A stretch of DNA of 64,000 nucleotides, taken from the NCBI RefSeq assembly GCF_947179515.1, contig NC_067476.1:56639800-56703799 (forward strand). The letters run 5' to 3'. Positions within the stretch are counted from its first letter, which is position 1. Each line of letters starts with the position of its first letter. The notes under the pieces are model-generated. The model was not told the origin of the DNA, made no database searches, and worked only from the letters and a program-made list of their open reading frames with translations. Of this stretch, positions 32,028 through 44,725 are shown piece by piece. Both the position numbers and the translations under genes were made by a program. The DNA comes from Apodemus sylvaticus (lineage: Eukaryota > Chordata > Mammalia > Rodentia > Muridae).

Positions 32028-33532
32028 GTTATTTGGCATGTTCTATTTTGTCTTTCTCTGTAGAAACAACTAATCATTGTGAATTGATGAAAAGTTTGAG
32101 ACTATACCGCATGAAAATAAGGACATCACAAACAGTAACTTGAGACCTAATGCTTCGTGCCTCCTAATTAGATTCTGGCTGGGAAAAGTACAAAATTACT
32201 ACCTCTGTTCTTAGCATGTTTGCAGAGTACCGTCTTGTTGCTGAATCTTTTCACAAATAAGATATAGCGTTCTGAATAGTAAGAATATTATCAAAACCTC
32301 TCCATGATTTTGGAAGACCCAGTCTGACTCAGGAGTAGAGTTACTGTGGGGCAGTCTGTGTAGGTAAAGGTCAGCTCTGGCTGAAGAATACAAGATGAGC
32401 CAGTTGTCTTGTGCGTAAGCCTTCCAAATTGCATTAGAGGTTAGCAGACACCATAAAAACTTTTAATGTGAAGCTTTGGAGCAATCACGATGGCCAGGTG
32501 CTATTGGGGGACCTCAGTCCCTTCAGTTCCACTGACGTCATCTCTGTTGTCTCTGTCACTCTCTGTCCTCCTGATCTCAGTGGCACTTCCTTTCCATCCT
32601 GTCCTGTTGTCATTTATTATCTATCTTCCTCACGCTGAATACACCTCAAAGGCAGAAACCATTTACAAATGGAAGAACCACCTCACAGATGAAAACCAAG
32701 TGCTGGTAAGGTCGTAGACAGAAAAATGATAAATTCTTAAGTTGCTTTAATGGGTACCATGGTCATCTACATAGATGTACTGTTGGTGTGCAGTTGTGTT
32801 ATGGAGTTAAGTGCCACACTGCACTCTTTAAACTCTAGAGGGGAGAATTTAATTGTCTATGAGAAGACCAGTACCCGAAGGAAAGCTACAGCCAGGAAGG
32901 CCAGGAGGCCTGCAGATATAATAAGGAAGTGATTGTCACAAGAGCTGTGATTTAGATGCTAAGCAGTCGGGAACCAAGAAACGAGGATGAAAACCAAGTC
33001 AAGACCCCAAAGCACAAAGGCCAGGGCAGGGTCAGGAGAGTCAGTATTATCTATTGTTAAAACTCCAAAAAGGGCCGCTCCAGCATGGTATTTTGAAAAC
33101 CTCTTTTACCATGAAAACAACCTATGAAACAACCTGTAAAACAACATCCAAATAGAACTGATGTGTAAACTACTGTAATAGTAAATTCCTGATATTTTTC
33201 ACGTTCATTCCAAATTGATATAATTCTCACCATCATGTATTTTACTACATTCCTGAGTTTTATTGCTTCTATGTAGAAGATGCTATTAATATTTAACAAA
33301 AAGTCATTTATTTAAAGTATTTATTTAAGGCATTTAAAACATTCAAGGCTCTGAAACATTTTTTAACTACAACCTAAAATAAAATGTACTTTTAAATGTG
33401 TTTGACCATTGTTTCTTGTCAAACATCATAAAAATAGAGATCTTTAATACTAATTTTGATTTAAAAACAGTAATTAAAATAGTAAAAAATGTTCTAAAAT
33501 AGAAAAAAGTTAGCAGATGAGAAAGTCACATG

Positions 33533-33534
<2 letters not shown>
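32028..33534. other. Intronic sequence, nothing recognised
   Basis: About 1.5 kb without a nameable element. No splice-bounded exon seen. Confidence 0.45.
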
Positions 33535-33574
<40 letters not shown>

Positions 33575-33720
33575 ATATAAGCCAAAGCACATTTGTGGAA
33601 GTCAGAGGAAAACATGCAGAAGCTCAATCTTTCCTTCTGCCACATAGGATCCAGGGATCAGTCAGGTTTGCTGTTCAGTAGTAAGCACTGCTGCCTACTG
33701 ACTCATCTCTCTGGCCCAGG
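33535..33720 (-). mobile_element. B3-type SINE with (TG)n at its 3' end
   Basis: (TG)n at 33535-33571, then GGAAGTCAGAGGAAAACATG, GATCCAGGGATCAGTCAGGT and CTGACTCATCTCTCTGGCCC, the reverse-complement of B3. Confidence 0.85.
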
Positions 33721-34578
33721 TATTATTATTTACTTTCAATTTAAATAACCTACCTATGTTTAAATGATGATGATGATGATGATAACATAACTTACATATA
33801 GAAAAGAACTGGGTACTTAGTAATAAACACTTTTAAGTTTTATACTCTTCAATTCACTAGTTTCATTTTTAAGAATTTATAGGAAAAATCAAATAATACC
33901 TGAATATTTAATGAGCAATCTATTATAGTATGTGACCTCATAATACTATATGAAGTTATAGGTTATTATTTTATATATTATTAGTGATTGTTTATTATGA
34001 CATGAGAAAAGACATATTTTTAAAAAGTAGTTTAGAAAGCAGTTAAAATAACACAGTTTCCTAGGGGTGAGAGGGTAACTATTCAGGACAGGATTACACT
34101 TTTAAAACTGCCATCCAATGAGAGAGAACATTGTGTCACTGGATTGTAAAATATACCAGATGACAGTTGTCAAGATGGAGATGAGTCAGTCCTAATGTAA
34201 ACATTAAAAATACGTGTCATTGTGCTCTGTAGTTTAGAAGGCTATAAGTAGGTTTAGGCTAGCCTGAAACTAAATGGCTCTGTTAGTTCTTTAAGCTGTC
34301 ATCATCTTGGAAATAAAAACTATCATCAAAATTAGGCCCAATTGAGATGCTGCCCAGAACACTAAAGGAACTTGATGATATTGTCTAAAATAAACCAGAA
34401 AACAAAGAATAGACAGATAGCCCAGTTGAGCAATGTCTTAATATGTCCAATGGCTCTTTCAACTCAGACTGATTCTGGCTCCAGTGTAAAACATCACAAC
34501 CTCTCTCATAACAAAGCATCCTGATTTTCCAAAAGGACCAAAGTTCAAAACTGAAAATTAACAGTAGCTGATATTCTG
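33721..34578. other. Intronic sequence with a short (GAT)n
   Basis: (GAT)n at about 33764-33784. Otherwise AT-rich, with no element named. Confidence 0.5.
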
Positions 34579-34814
<236 letters not shown>

Positions 34815-35317
34815 CTACTGTAATTTGAACTGGTTGACATGCCTGGGTGCAAATGGCACAAGCAAGTCCTGACAGCCTGGCTTAGAAGCAACCAGGCACC
34901 AAGTGCTGTACAAAAGACTTGGAAGTAGCTTGACACCACTTCCCACCTGCTGGGTGGGTCCTTGGGACCAGTATGCATCCCTGTCTCCCCAAATGCTTTC
35001 TTTCTCAGACTCATGTCTCCGTGAAGAAAGCACAGTGCTCCAAGACCTCCAAGATAAACAGTGGATAGCTTAGAAGTCTGAGTCTCTTTCTTGTGAGTAT
35101 GATGACAAAATTTTTGTCATCCAGTTGACAAGAAAATCCCTGCAACGGTAGAAAAAACTGTTTGTGGCCTTCTCAAAAGAAGTCCCCAATGTATTTCAAA
35201 TAAGAGTAGATTGTTGGGACACTAAGTAGGTCCTCCTACAAAATGAAGTTTCTCAATGAACATTATTGACAGCTGTCAACTGGTTACAGAAAATGTTGGA
35301 GAGATTATTCAAATAAA

Positions 35318-35990
35318 GATAGGGGTGCCATCCCACAGTCACAACTCTGACCCATAATTATTCCTGTCTGAAGGAATTACAGGGATGAAAATGGAGAGGA
35401 GCCCAGAAAAGAAGGTCCAACAACATACCCAAAGTGGAATCCAGGGCAAGGGGAGGTCCCAAGACCTGACACTACTACTGAGGCTATAGAGTGTTCACAA
35501 AAAAAGGGACCTAGCATGACTGTTCTCCAGAAGACCCAACAAGCAGCTGAAAGAGTCAGATGCAGATATTTGTACCCATCCAATGGACAGAAGCAGCTGA
35601 CTCCTGCTGTTGAATTAGGGAAGGCTGAATGAAGCTGAGGGAGACCCTGTAGGAGGACCAGCAGTCTCAATTAATCTGGACCCCTGGAATCTCTCAAACA
35701 CTGGACCACCAAACAGGCAACATGCAGCAGTTGATATGAGGCTTCTAGAACACATATAATAGAGGACTTCTGGGTCTGTGTTCATTCAGAGATGATGCAC
35801 CTAACCCTCAACAGACTGAAGGTCCCAGGGAGTAGAGGTCAGGTGGGGTGAGGGGTAGGGACATCCACGTGGAGACGGGGAGGGGAGGAGGGGTGGGATG
35901 TGGAACAATCAGAGGGTGGACAGGGGTTGGAAGGGTGAGGAATAAAATAGGGAGTGTATAAAAATAATGAACAAAAATTGAGCAAAAAAA
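35318..35990 (+). mobile_element. Older rodent L1 (Lx-like) 3' end
   Basis: GAGAGGAGCCCAGAAAAGAA, CAAGGGGAGGTCCCAAGACC, GAAAGAGTCAGATGCAGATA, CTCAATTAATCTGGACCCCT and AGATGATGCACCTAACCCTC follow the order I associate with Lx-type L1 3' ends. It finishes AATAAAATAGGGAGTGTATA and an A-rich tail. There is no open frame. Confidence 0.82.
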
Positions 35991-36829
35991 GAATGAAAAA
36001 AAGAGAAAATATTATGCTGTTCAAGTTAATTTTGTTCAGACCTCCTCCCCAGGGGGATATATTTATTCATGATACAATGGTTGACTAGGCCACATAATTG
36101 AAAAGTTGTGTAAAGATTTTGCCAACAGCTTTTGCATGACTTCTCCTGGGAAGATGTAAGTAAATATCTATTGACTTTAGATGCAGCACTTTCAATAAAT
36201 CAAAGTGAGGATTCCCCCTAAGTTTAGGTTGGTGGATCAATGAGTTCAGCTGGAGTTACTTATTGGAGCAGGGGTGTAGAGTTATCTGCAGGAATGTGGA
36301 TTACTTTAAAGGCAGTTATGCTATCAAAGAAAATGTCTCCCACTACCCCCATGTAACCATTGACTGATTATATATCCTCAGAGGGGATGGGCCTCACATA
36401 CCCAATTCTGACTAGCTGATACCTGTGCTGACTAGTGAGCAACCCCCCCCCCCGGGGTGTCTTAGGTACTGCTTTAGGGGAATGTTGGTAATCTAATCAT
36501 GTGGTGTCTTGTGGGTGGGAGTCATCACAGTTGCTCTGATCTCAAGACTGATTATTCCTGGAGAACAGAGTTCCATAACAGAAGGACACAAGAGTATGAT
36601 AAACGTCATCCAACAGTACTCTCATGTGCATGCGTTTTAATTGTGTAGGTGATAGATGCTAAGAAGTTAGATGTCGCACTATTGTTATCACCCAAATATC
36701 AAAACAATATCCGAGATTTTTATGAAAATTAGGTTATTAAGGGATTTAATGTTTGATAAGCAATAGGCTATATCAATCAATTAAAAGACAATAGCCAAAC
36801 AACTTCATTGCCAGGATTTAAGAAGACTT
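35991..36829. other. Intronic sequence with a poly(C) run
   Basis: C run at about 36441-36453. Otherwise no element named. Confidence 0.5.
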
Positions 36830-36844
36830 AAAGAATACCACATA

Positions 36845-37602
36845 AATCTCCAAGTGGCGCAGGAAGCCAGATATCCACTCAGCATCCAGTGCAGAGGAGG
36901 CAGCCAGCACAGGTGAGACCTGCCCTGCAGCTCAGAGGATCCTGTCCTGAGGCCCCTGGCAGGAGCCTTCTGGTTTTTGCCTCCAGATTGAGAACATCCT
37001 CCGCCACAGCGTACCATCTCCAAGTGGCACAGGAAGCCAGCTATACACCCAGCGGTGTGGAGGAAACAGCCAGCACAACCTGCACCCAGAGTTGATCGGG
37101 GCCACAGAGTTATATACCCAAATACAACTACAAGAGAATGGTTCTCAGCTGCCATCTTTGCTCCTGTGACTGTGTAACAGATTGGAAGGCAGGGATCACC
37201 AGAGTAGAAGATCACCTGGGACACACCCTGCCAGGACTCCACCTGCACCCAGGAGCTCAGCAACAACACAGCCAGCCAGCTGGGCACCTACCCTGCTGGG
37301 AGTCATCTGCCTTGCAGGGAGTCAGGTAGAGGGAGTCCCATACTTGGGGATGAGGTCCCACCACCTGTGCTCCTGTAACTGTGTATTAAGGCAGAATAGT
37401 AGGCAGGGATCACCAGAGTAGAGGATCGCTTTGGACACACCCCAGCAGGATTCCACCTGCACCCAGGAACTCAGAAGCACCACAGCAATATGTGCCAGGG
37501 GAAAGCAGGTCACCCATGGTTGCTGAGACAGGCCTAAGGACACACAGGAGGGGCAAGCACCAGCCAGTGACAGCAGGACCAACTAACACCAGAGATAACC
37601 AG
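36845..37602 (+). repeat. L1 5' UTR with repeated modules
   Basis: ATCTCCAAGTGGC plus CAGGAAGCCAG recurs at about 36846 and 37016. GGCAGGGATCACCAGAGTAG recurs at about 37187 and 37401, followed each time by CCACCTGCACCCAGGA. Open frames across this part are not genes. Confidence 0.75.
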
Positions 37603-38444
37603 ATGGTAAAAGGCAAATGTAGGAACATTGCTAACAGAAATCAAGGCAATATGGCACCATTCGAACCCAATTCTCCCCAAACAGCAGGTCCTGGATACCC
37701 CAACACACCAGGAAAGTAAGATTTGGATTTAAAATCACAAGGTCATGATGCTGATGGAGGGCTTCATGGAGGACTTCAAGAAGGACATAAATAACTCCCT
37801 TAAAGAAATACAGGAGAACACAAGTAAACAGGGAGAAGCGCTGGAGGAACTAAGGGAAAACACAACAAAACAGGTGAAGGAATTGAACAAAGCCATCCAG
37901 GATCTAAAGATGGAGGTAGGAACAATAAAGAAATCACAAAGGGAAACAACTCAGGACATAGAAAACCTCGGAAATAAGTCAGGAGTCATGGATCCACGCA
38001 TCAACAACAGAATACAAGAGATGGAAGAGAGAATCTGAGATGCAGAAGATACCATAGAAAGCATTGATACAACAGTCAACAAAAATGAAAAAATGCAAAA
38101 AGCTCCTGACCCAAAACATCCAGGAAATCCAGGACAAAATGAGAAGACCAAACCTAAGGATTATAGGTATAGAAGAGAGTGAAGATTTCCAAATTAAAGG
38201 GCCAGTAAATGTCTTCAACAAAATTATAGAAGAAAACTTCCCTAACCTAAAGAAAGAGATGCCCATGAACATACAAGAAGCCTACAGAACTCCAAATAGA
38301 TTTGACCAGAAAAGAAATTCCTCCCGTCACATAATAATTAAAACACCAAATGTACTAAACAAAAAAAGAATATTAAAAGCAGTAAGGGAAATAGATCAAG
38401 TAACATATAAAGATAAAGCTATCAGAATTACACAGAACTTTTCA
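37603..38444 (+). pseudogene. Broken L1 ORF1
   Basis: It starts with an ATG and recognisable L1 ORF1p sequence (NIANRNQGNMAPFEPNSP). It continues into the coiled-coil region (KQVKELNKAIQDLKMEV) and the RNA-binding core (NLRIIGIEES, EAYRTPNRFDQKRNSSRHII). Breaks: stop at 37717-37719, frameshift near 37740, stop at 38036-38038, a further shift near 38090. The C-terminus is lost at the deletion junction. Confidence 0.93.
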
Positions 38445-39484
38445 ACTGGAGGTCAGCATGCAGAAGAATGCAAATTGATCCATTCTTATCTCCTTGTACT
38501 AAACTCAAGTCCAAGTGGATCAAGGACCTCCACATAAAACCAGACATACTGAAACTAATAGAAAAGAAACTAGAGAAGACCCTTGAGGACATGGGCACAG
38601 GGGGAAATTTCCTCAACAGAACACCAATAGCTTATGCTCTAAGATCAAGAATTGACAAATGGGACCTCATAAAATTACTGAGTTTCTGTAAGGCAAAGGA
38701 CATTGTCAAAATTTTGTCAAAAGGACAAAAAAGCAACCAACAAATTGGGAAAATCTTTACCAACCCTATATCCGACAGAGGACTTATATCCAAGATATAC
38801 AAAGAACTCAAGAAGGTAGACTCCAGAGAGACATATAACCCTATTAAAAAATGGGGTACAGAGCTAAACAAAGAATTTTCACCTGAGGAATATTGAATGG
38901 CTGAGAAGCACCTAAAGAAATGTTTATCATCATTAGTCATCAGGGAAATGCAAATCAAAACAACCCTGAGATTTCAATTCACACCAGTCAGAATGGCTAA
39001 GATCAAAAGCTCAGGAGAAAACAAGGACTGGCAAGAATGTGGAGAAAGAGGAGCACTCCTCCACTGCCGGTGGGGTTGCAAGCTGGTGCAACCACTCTGG
39101 AAATCAGTCTGGCAGTTCCTCAGAAAACTGGGCGTGATACTACTGGAGGACCCTGCTATACCACTCCTGGGCATATACCCAGAGGATTCCCCAGAATGTA
39201 ATAAAGATACATGCTCTGCTATGTTCATAGCAGCCCTATTTATAATAGCCAAAAGCTGGAAAGAACCCAGATGTCCCTCAACAGAGGAATGGATACAGAA
39301 AATGTGGTATATTAACACTATGGAATGCTACTCAGCTATTAAAAACAACGAATTCATGAAATTCTTAGGCAAGTGGATGGAACTGGAGAATGTCATCCTG
39401 AGTGAAGTAACCCAATCACAAAACACACACACCCACACACACACACACACACATGGAATGCACTCACTGATAAGCAGATATTAG
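38445..39484 (+). pseudogene. L1 ORF2 C-terminal remnant, one in-frame stop
   Basis: About 345 codons stay in one frame from the junction to 39484, interrupted only by TGA at 38894-38896. Content is the region after the reverse transcriptase plus the Cys-rich C-terminus (WQECGERGALLHCRWGC). An in-frame (CA)n at 39424-39454 adds a Thr-His run near the end. Confidence 0.92.
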
Positions 39485-40056
39485 CTCAGAAGCTCAGAAT
39501 ACCCAAGAAGCAATTCACATATCAAATGATACCCATGAAGAAGGAAGGAGTGGCCCCTGGTCCTGGAAAGGCTCAGTGCAGCGGTGTAGGAAAATACCAG
39601 GACAGGGAAGCAGGAAGGGGTAGATTGGGGAACAGGGGAAGAGAATAGGGATTATGGAACTTTCCGGGAGAGGGGATCCAGGAAAGGGGAAATCATTTGA
39701 AATGTAAATAAAGAATATATTGAATAAAAAAAATTAAAAATTAAAAACAAAAAATTAAAAAAAGAAATTAATAAAAAAAAAAGAATGCCACATAGAGCAG
39801 CATAAGCGAACAAATTCTGGAACTGGATATTTAAGTGAGAGTGAGAGTGTACTCATTTTTGTGTAATTTAGTGTTACTGGAGGTAGCCATGGCTGTCCTA
39901 CAGAGAATGCTAGGAACAAGCTGTCTTTGGGAACTCTTCTTTCCCATGGGGGAAGCTTACATAAGAGCCCATCTGAACATCTTGACAAGATGCTCCCTTT
40001 AAAATACAGTCTTGCATTTGAAGTTTTCATTTATACTACTTCTATATCTTCGAAAC

Positions 40057-40060
<4 letters not shown>

Positions 40061-40087
<27 letters not shown>
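40061..40087 (+). repeat. (TG)n microsatellite
   Basis: Uninterrupted TG, about 26 bp. Confidence 0.93.
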
Positions 40088-40170
40088 ATCAATGTGGACA
40101 TATGGAAAGGCTTGAAGTTGACTTCAGGATGTCTTTCCTCAATCACTTCCCTGCCTTGCATTTTTTTTGC

Positions 40171-40446
40171 ATATACAAAGAACTCAAGAAGGTAGACTCC
40201 AGAGAGACATATAACCCTATTAAAAAATGGGGTACAGAGCTAAACAAAGAATTTTCACCCGAGGAATATTGAATGGCTGAGAAGCACCTAAAGAAATGTT
40301 CATCAACATTAGTCATCGGGGAAATGCAAATCAAAACAACCCTGAGATTTCACTTCACACCAGTCAGAATGGCTAAGATCAAAAGCTCAGGAGAAAACAA
40401 GTGCTGGCGAGAATGTGGAGAAAGAGGAACACTCCTCCACTGCTGG
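40171..40446 (+). mobile_element. Orphan L1 ORF2 fragment, near-copy of 38797-39066
   Basis: 276 bp from ATACAAAGAACTCAAGAAGG to CTCCTCCACTGCTGG, with no 3' UTR or tail. It shares the same in-frame TGA after the GAGGAATAT codons as the L1 1.4 kb upstream and differs from it at roughly eight to ten positions. Confidence 0.9.
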
Positions 40447-40464
40447 AGGCTTTGTTTCTTACTA

Positions 40465-40866
40465 GGTGGTCAAATAAGAATGGCCGCACAGGCTCATATA
40501 TTTGAATTCTTAATCATCAGACCTCGGCCCGATTTGAGACGGAGGATTAGATGTGGCCTTATTGCAGTAGGTGTGGTCTTGGAATAGGAAGTGAATCACA
40601 GAGGATGCTCTTTGGGGCTTCAAAATGACACCAGGCACAGTCTCTCTCTTTCTTCCTCTCTCTTTCTCCCTTTTCTCCCTCTAAACATAAGAACATAAAA
40701 GTCACAGATACTGCTTCAATGTCTGTCTGAGCTGCCATTCTCCCTGCTATGATGGAAATAGACTTACCCTCTGAAACCATAAGCAAATCCCCAACTAAAT
40801 GCTTCCTTTTATAGAGTTGCTTTAGTCATAGTGTCTCTTCACGGCAAAAGAACCATAACTAATACA
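40465..40866 (+). mobile_element. MaLR-type LTR
   Basis: AATGGCCGCACAGGCTCATA, GATGTGGCCTTATTGCAGTA, a CT-rich centre, ACTAAATGCTTCCTTTTATA, and the 3' end AGTGTCTCTTCACGGCAAAA. Layout follows the other MaLR LTRs, but it is a different subfamily from the 12952 element. Confidence 0.68.
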
Positions 40867-40889
40867 CGTACTGATCCAGAAGTTCACTG

Positions 40890-41055
40890 CTTTGGATGGA
40901 CTGGCCACCCTAGGATCTGTGGCTCTCCAGTGCTGCACTTACAGATGTGTGCTGCTGTGTCCAGCTTTTATGTATTATTATGGGTATCTGAACTCAGGTC
41001 CTCAGTCCTATACAAAAGTGCTTTACCCATTGAGCTATCTCCTTATCCCCTCCGC
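40890..41055 (-). mobile_element. B2/B3-related SINE
   Basis: CACTTACAGATGTGTGCTGC, GGGTATCTGAACTCAGGTCC and CATTGAGCTATCTCCTTATC read as a reversed rodent SINE of B2/B3 type. Confidence 0.75.
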
Positions 41056-41095
41056 TATATTTTTAAATAGGTCAGAAAATGGAAGAAAAACAGAA

Positions 41096-41245
41096 GGCTT
41101 GGCATGGTAGTATATATCTTTAATTCCATCACACAGGAGGCAGAGGCCAGTGGTCTCTATGACTTTGAGGCCAGCCTTGTCTACACAGCAAGTCCCAAGT
41201 CACTCATAGTTATATGGTGAGACTCTGTCTCAAAAATTATTTTAA
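41096..41245 (+). mobile_element. B1 SINE
   Basis: AGGCTTGGCATGGTAGTATA, CAGGAGGCAGAGGCCAGTGG, GAGGCCAGCCTTGTCTACAC and GAGACTCTGTCTCAAAAA in B1 order. Confidence 0.92.
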
Positions 41246-42598
41246 GGAAAAAATTCAGAACAAAATAGAAAATAATACCCTACTTTTCCAAAGCTGGTTT
41301 AAGCACTAATATCACCAGGTATTTTTGAGAAGTCTTTTTATGTTGGGTAAGTTTACATGTTCAGAAGATGTTTCATGAAATAATCACCTAAGTCCAAGAT
41401 TTTAAATGTTGCTATTGTAAATTGGAGTTAAATTACACCCATGGAAATGGATGGCTGCCTACTTCAATGATGAGGACAATTTGAAGCAAAACCAGAGTGG
41501 AATCTGTGGTTGATCAATAACCTAGCATGCACACAGACCACATTCAATCCCCAGAATTACCTCAAGAAGCAAAGGCAAAAGACATAAGTAGCACACAATG
41601 AAACACCACTTTTCAAGAAACCATATTAGCAAAACTTTAAAAAAATATTTCAATTCTGAGGCTTACGATAGCAATCGGCTCAGCAAGATATGCCCAATGG
41701 TGCGATAATGCCATTAATGTCTCAGTGGTAACCAACAGCTGAGTGGTGGTCTTAAGGCTATTCAAGAGGATCAAATGCCTGACTGGTAGTATAAACCTGG
41801 CTAAGAACCCTTGGCCAAAGAGGCCATAGACTCTAGGGAGAACCTACTGCTACCATACTGCTAAACTGATGTAGTGCTCACCTGCCTTCTAAATAGTTAT
41901 CCTCATATCCACAGATTAGTGCAGCTCTTGCCCCACCTCAAAGACTTGTCCTTTTGCAATGGACAGAAGCTAGTACAGAGTGCTGGCCAGCGAATGTGCA
42001 GAGAATGGAGTGGAGTGTCCATCCATAACAAGCCCTGCACCCAAGGCTTAGGAAGCATCACAGAAGAGAGGCAGCCAGAGAGTCAGAAGTGCTGGGTCAG
42101 GGCAGCAATGTCACAGCCATGGACTCTCACCAGCTGTGGTTGCCTGCACAAGGCCATACCAGTCAAAATGGATGAGGGATCTTGAAATGGAGAGATTGTC
42201 CTGGGTGATTGGGATGTGTTCAGTTCAAAGGTGGAGTCAGGAAAATCAGAATCACACACTGCCATTTCAATATCAGGAACGTAATCTTATCCTCAGGATT
42301 ACCCTTGTAATGTTAAATAATGAATTTCCAGGCTCTGAAGACATATTTGGCTAGGTTTTATCCAGGTAAACCATAAGACATTTGCAAAATGTTGATAGCA
42401 ACAGTATTCAACACATCAAAACATTTAAGGATAATTTTAAAATCTCCAAAAGTAGAATGTGTGAAGTGAAATGTATAAAAACAAACATTTTTTAGTAGTA
42501 AAAAGCATTGCTAAATATTTTAACATGAATTCATCTGAAAAAATGATATTGTGCAGAAAAGAAGTAGATAGATAGATGTGGAATGGTTCCACCTGGAT
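41246..42598. other. Intronic sequence, one possible ID trace
   Basis: 41505-41565 (CTAGCATGCACACAGACCAC, TTCAATCCCCAGAATTA) may be a worn ID element. The rest is unassigned. Confidence 0.35.
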
Positions 42599-42810
42599 CA
42601 GTGGTTCTCAGCCTTCCTAATACTACAACCCTTTAATATAGTTCCTCATGTTGTGGTGACCCAATAATCTTTGTTGCTACTTCATAACTACAATTTTGCT
42701 ACTTATGAATTGTAATGTAACTGGCTGTGGTTTCCAATGGTCTTAAGTGATTCTTGTGAAAGGGTCTTTTATCCCCCAAAGGGGTTGAGACCCACAGGTT
42801 GAGAACCACT
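42599..42810 (+). mobile_element. URR1-type hAT DNA transposon
   Basis: Ends CAGTGGTTCTCAGCCTTCCT and CAGGTTGAGAACCACT are good terminal inverted repeats. The core AACTACAATTTTGCTACTTA matches the other copies. No convincing 8-bp duplication remains. Confidence 0.93.
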
Positions 42811-44676
42811 TATTAGAAGAAACTGAAAAGCAGGTGAAGTGAGATTTCATATTAGATAGAAACATATAGGTAGCAAAGCCATGTGAGGGTTAACATAAGA
42901 AAATAGATAAGATTCAACACAATACTAACTAGACAGGGTTACAAGGAGGAAAACTCTGTGTAGGGATTGCAGAAGGCTTCAGGGCTGATGGCATTGTCTT
43001 GGGATTTAGTCTGACACAACTAGAATTTTATCTCTTTTCTTATTCTTTGTGCTGAACACGTATATTTCATGTATTCTCCCAGTTGGTTATATGGTGCAGT
43101 TTGCACTTCCTAAAAGGTAGTAAATAATCCAATGGAGATAAAAGGAATGTCTAAAGATCATGCTGTTACTGGTATGTTTGGTACTCATTTTGCCTTTAGT
43201 ATTACTCTGCAGGGGATTCTAAGAGGCATGTTTTAGACACACATGTTGATTGTAATCTGCAGGATTCTGAGAGGCGTGTCTTAGAGGTGCATGAACAGTA
43301 GGAATGCCATGACTAAACCACTAAGCTCTGTAAAATTAGTGGTACAAAACCTGGATGCGTTCGGAGACTTGTGGGCTCCATGTGACTGACTTTCTTACTT
43401 ACCCTTCTCTCACACAGACATTACTGCTCATCACAGGCTCCCTGTCATTCCTCACAGTCCTCTGCACACAGCTTTTATCTGAATAATTGCTGTAACTTTC
43501 ATACCAATGTCTGATATGTAATTTTAAGTTTAATTTAACCAATAAATACAGACTGACACAAAAAGTGATCAGACATTTAAAATATGTAGTATTATATTCT
43601 TCCTCTAAAGAAAGCGTGTACAGTACTACTAATCTTTAACTGGATAAAACCTACTAATTATTCTCATACAATTTTTTTCAAAGGCAATAGAAGCTAACAT
43701 TTATCTTAAGTCTACATTGGGAGTTTAGTGTTTCCATAATACTTTGTATGAAAGATATCACTGTTAAATGTATCAAAGAGTTTAATTCTCCTTTGGAAGT
43801 GTCGCTTGGCTACTCTCACGCCTACTGAAGGACCAGAGGCAGGAGAGTCATGAATTTGAGGCCTGGGCTGCATCATTGCTTTGTCAGTGGTTACTGTGAG
43901 CCCACAGGTGAGGCTGGCAGGTTAAGCCAACAAGTGGTTAGCCAGGAACTGGGCTTGTGACAAAACCTATGAGGCCCAGAGGAGACCTTCGAGGAAATCC
44001 CATCAAGACCAGGACTGTCGCTGGTCTGTGACTATGGGTTTCCATGCCTGCATGTCATACTTTGTACTGTATCAAAGTCACAAGCTGGTGGCGAACACGG
44101 TGTGCCCTTCACTGCCCCTGTGGAATTTCAGAAGCACATTCATCTCTTCCTCTGTTCTCAGCATGGTGGCTGCAACTTATGACAAGGAAGAATGTCACGG
44201 AGGGCCAGGGTGGGGCAGGAGTCAGTGATGAAGAGGAAGAGGATTAACCCCAAATCACTCCAGACTGCAATTATCTAGTTTCCCAGGTGGCTAATAAAAC
44301 AGGATTAAAGAAGAGACCTGCTGTTGAACTAGCTATCCTGAAGGACAGACAGCATTAACTTCTGTCTCTGTTTAGCACATGTGGTTGAACGTGGACTACT
44401 GTTTGTTACCACACTGCCTGGGTTTTTTATGGCTCAGAGCTTCGTTTAACAACAATGTTGCCAGAGGCCCAGAGCACACATTTCTGACTCTGCAATAACC
44501 CCAGATGTGAAGAGGCCAAACTCTAGACTCAAGTCAAGCACTTAAAGTCGGGCACTTTGTCTTGATCATTGGTGAGCTATTTCTATTAGAGTAGTTGCAC
44601 AGTTTCTCTCAGATCGGGGTTTTTCCTTGGGTGTGAAATGGAGTCAATAATGCCCACTGCACATGACTATTGCGAA

Positions 44677-44680
<4 letters not shown>
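42811..44680. other. Intronic sequence, one possible B1 trace
   Basis: 43800-43890 (GACCAGAGGCAGGAGAGTCA, GAATTTGAGGCCTGGGCTGC) resembles the middle of a B1. No exon or other element identified in about 1.9 kb. Confidence 0.35.

Positions 44681-44722
<42 letters not shown>
44681..44722 (+). repeat. (TG)n microsatellite
   Basis: About 42 bp uninterrupted. Confidence 0.95.

Positions 44723-44725
<3 letters not shown>

Larger units (their letters stand above)
36845..39779 (+). mobile_element. L1 with both ends present but a large internal deletion
   Basis: It is flanked by AAAGAATACCACATA (36830-36844) and AAAGAATGCCACATA (39780-39794), 14 of 15 identical. It contains a 5' UTR with repeated modules, an ORF1 remnant (from 37603), a direct switch near 38445 into the last third of ORF2, then the 3' UTR and an A-rich tail. 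At 2.9 kb it is less than half a full L1: endonuclease and most of the reverse transcriptase are absent. Confidence 0.93.

Noticed and set aside
36805..37287. 160-codon minus-strand frame
   Set aside because: It is antisense to the L1 5' UTR and repeats with that UTR's modules.
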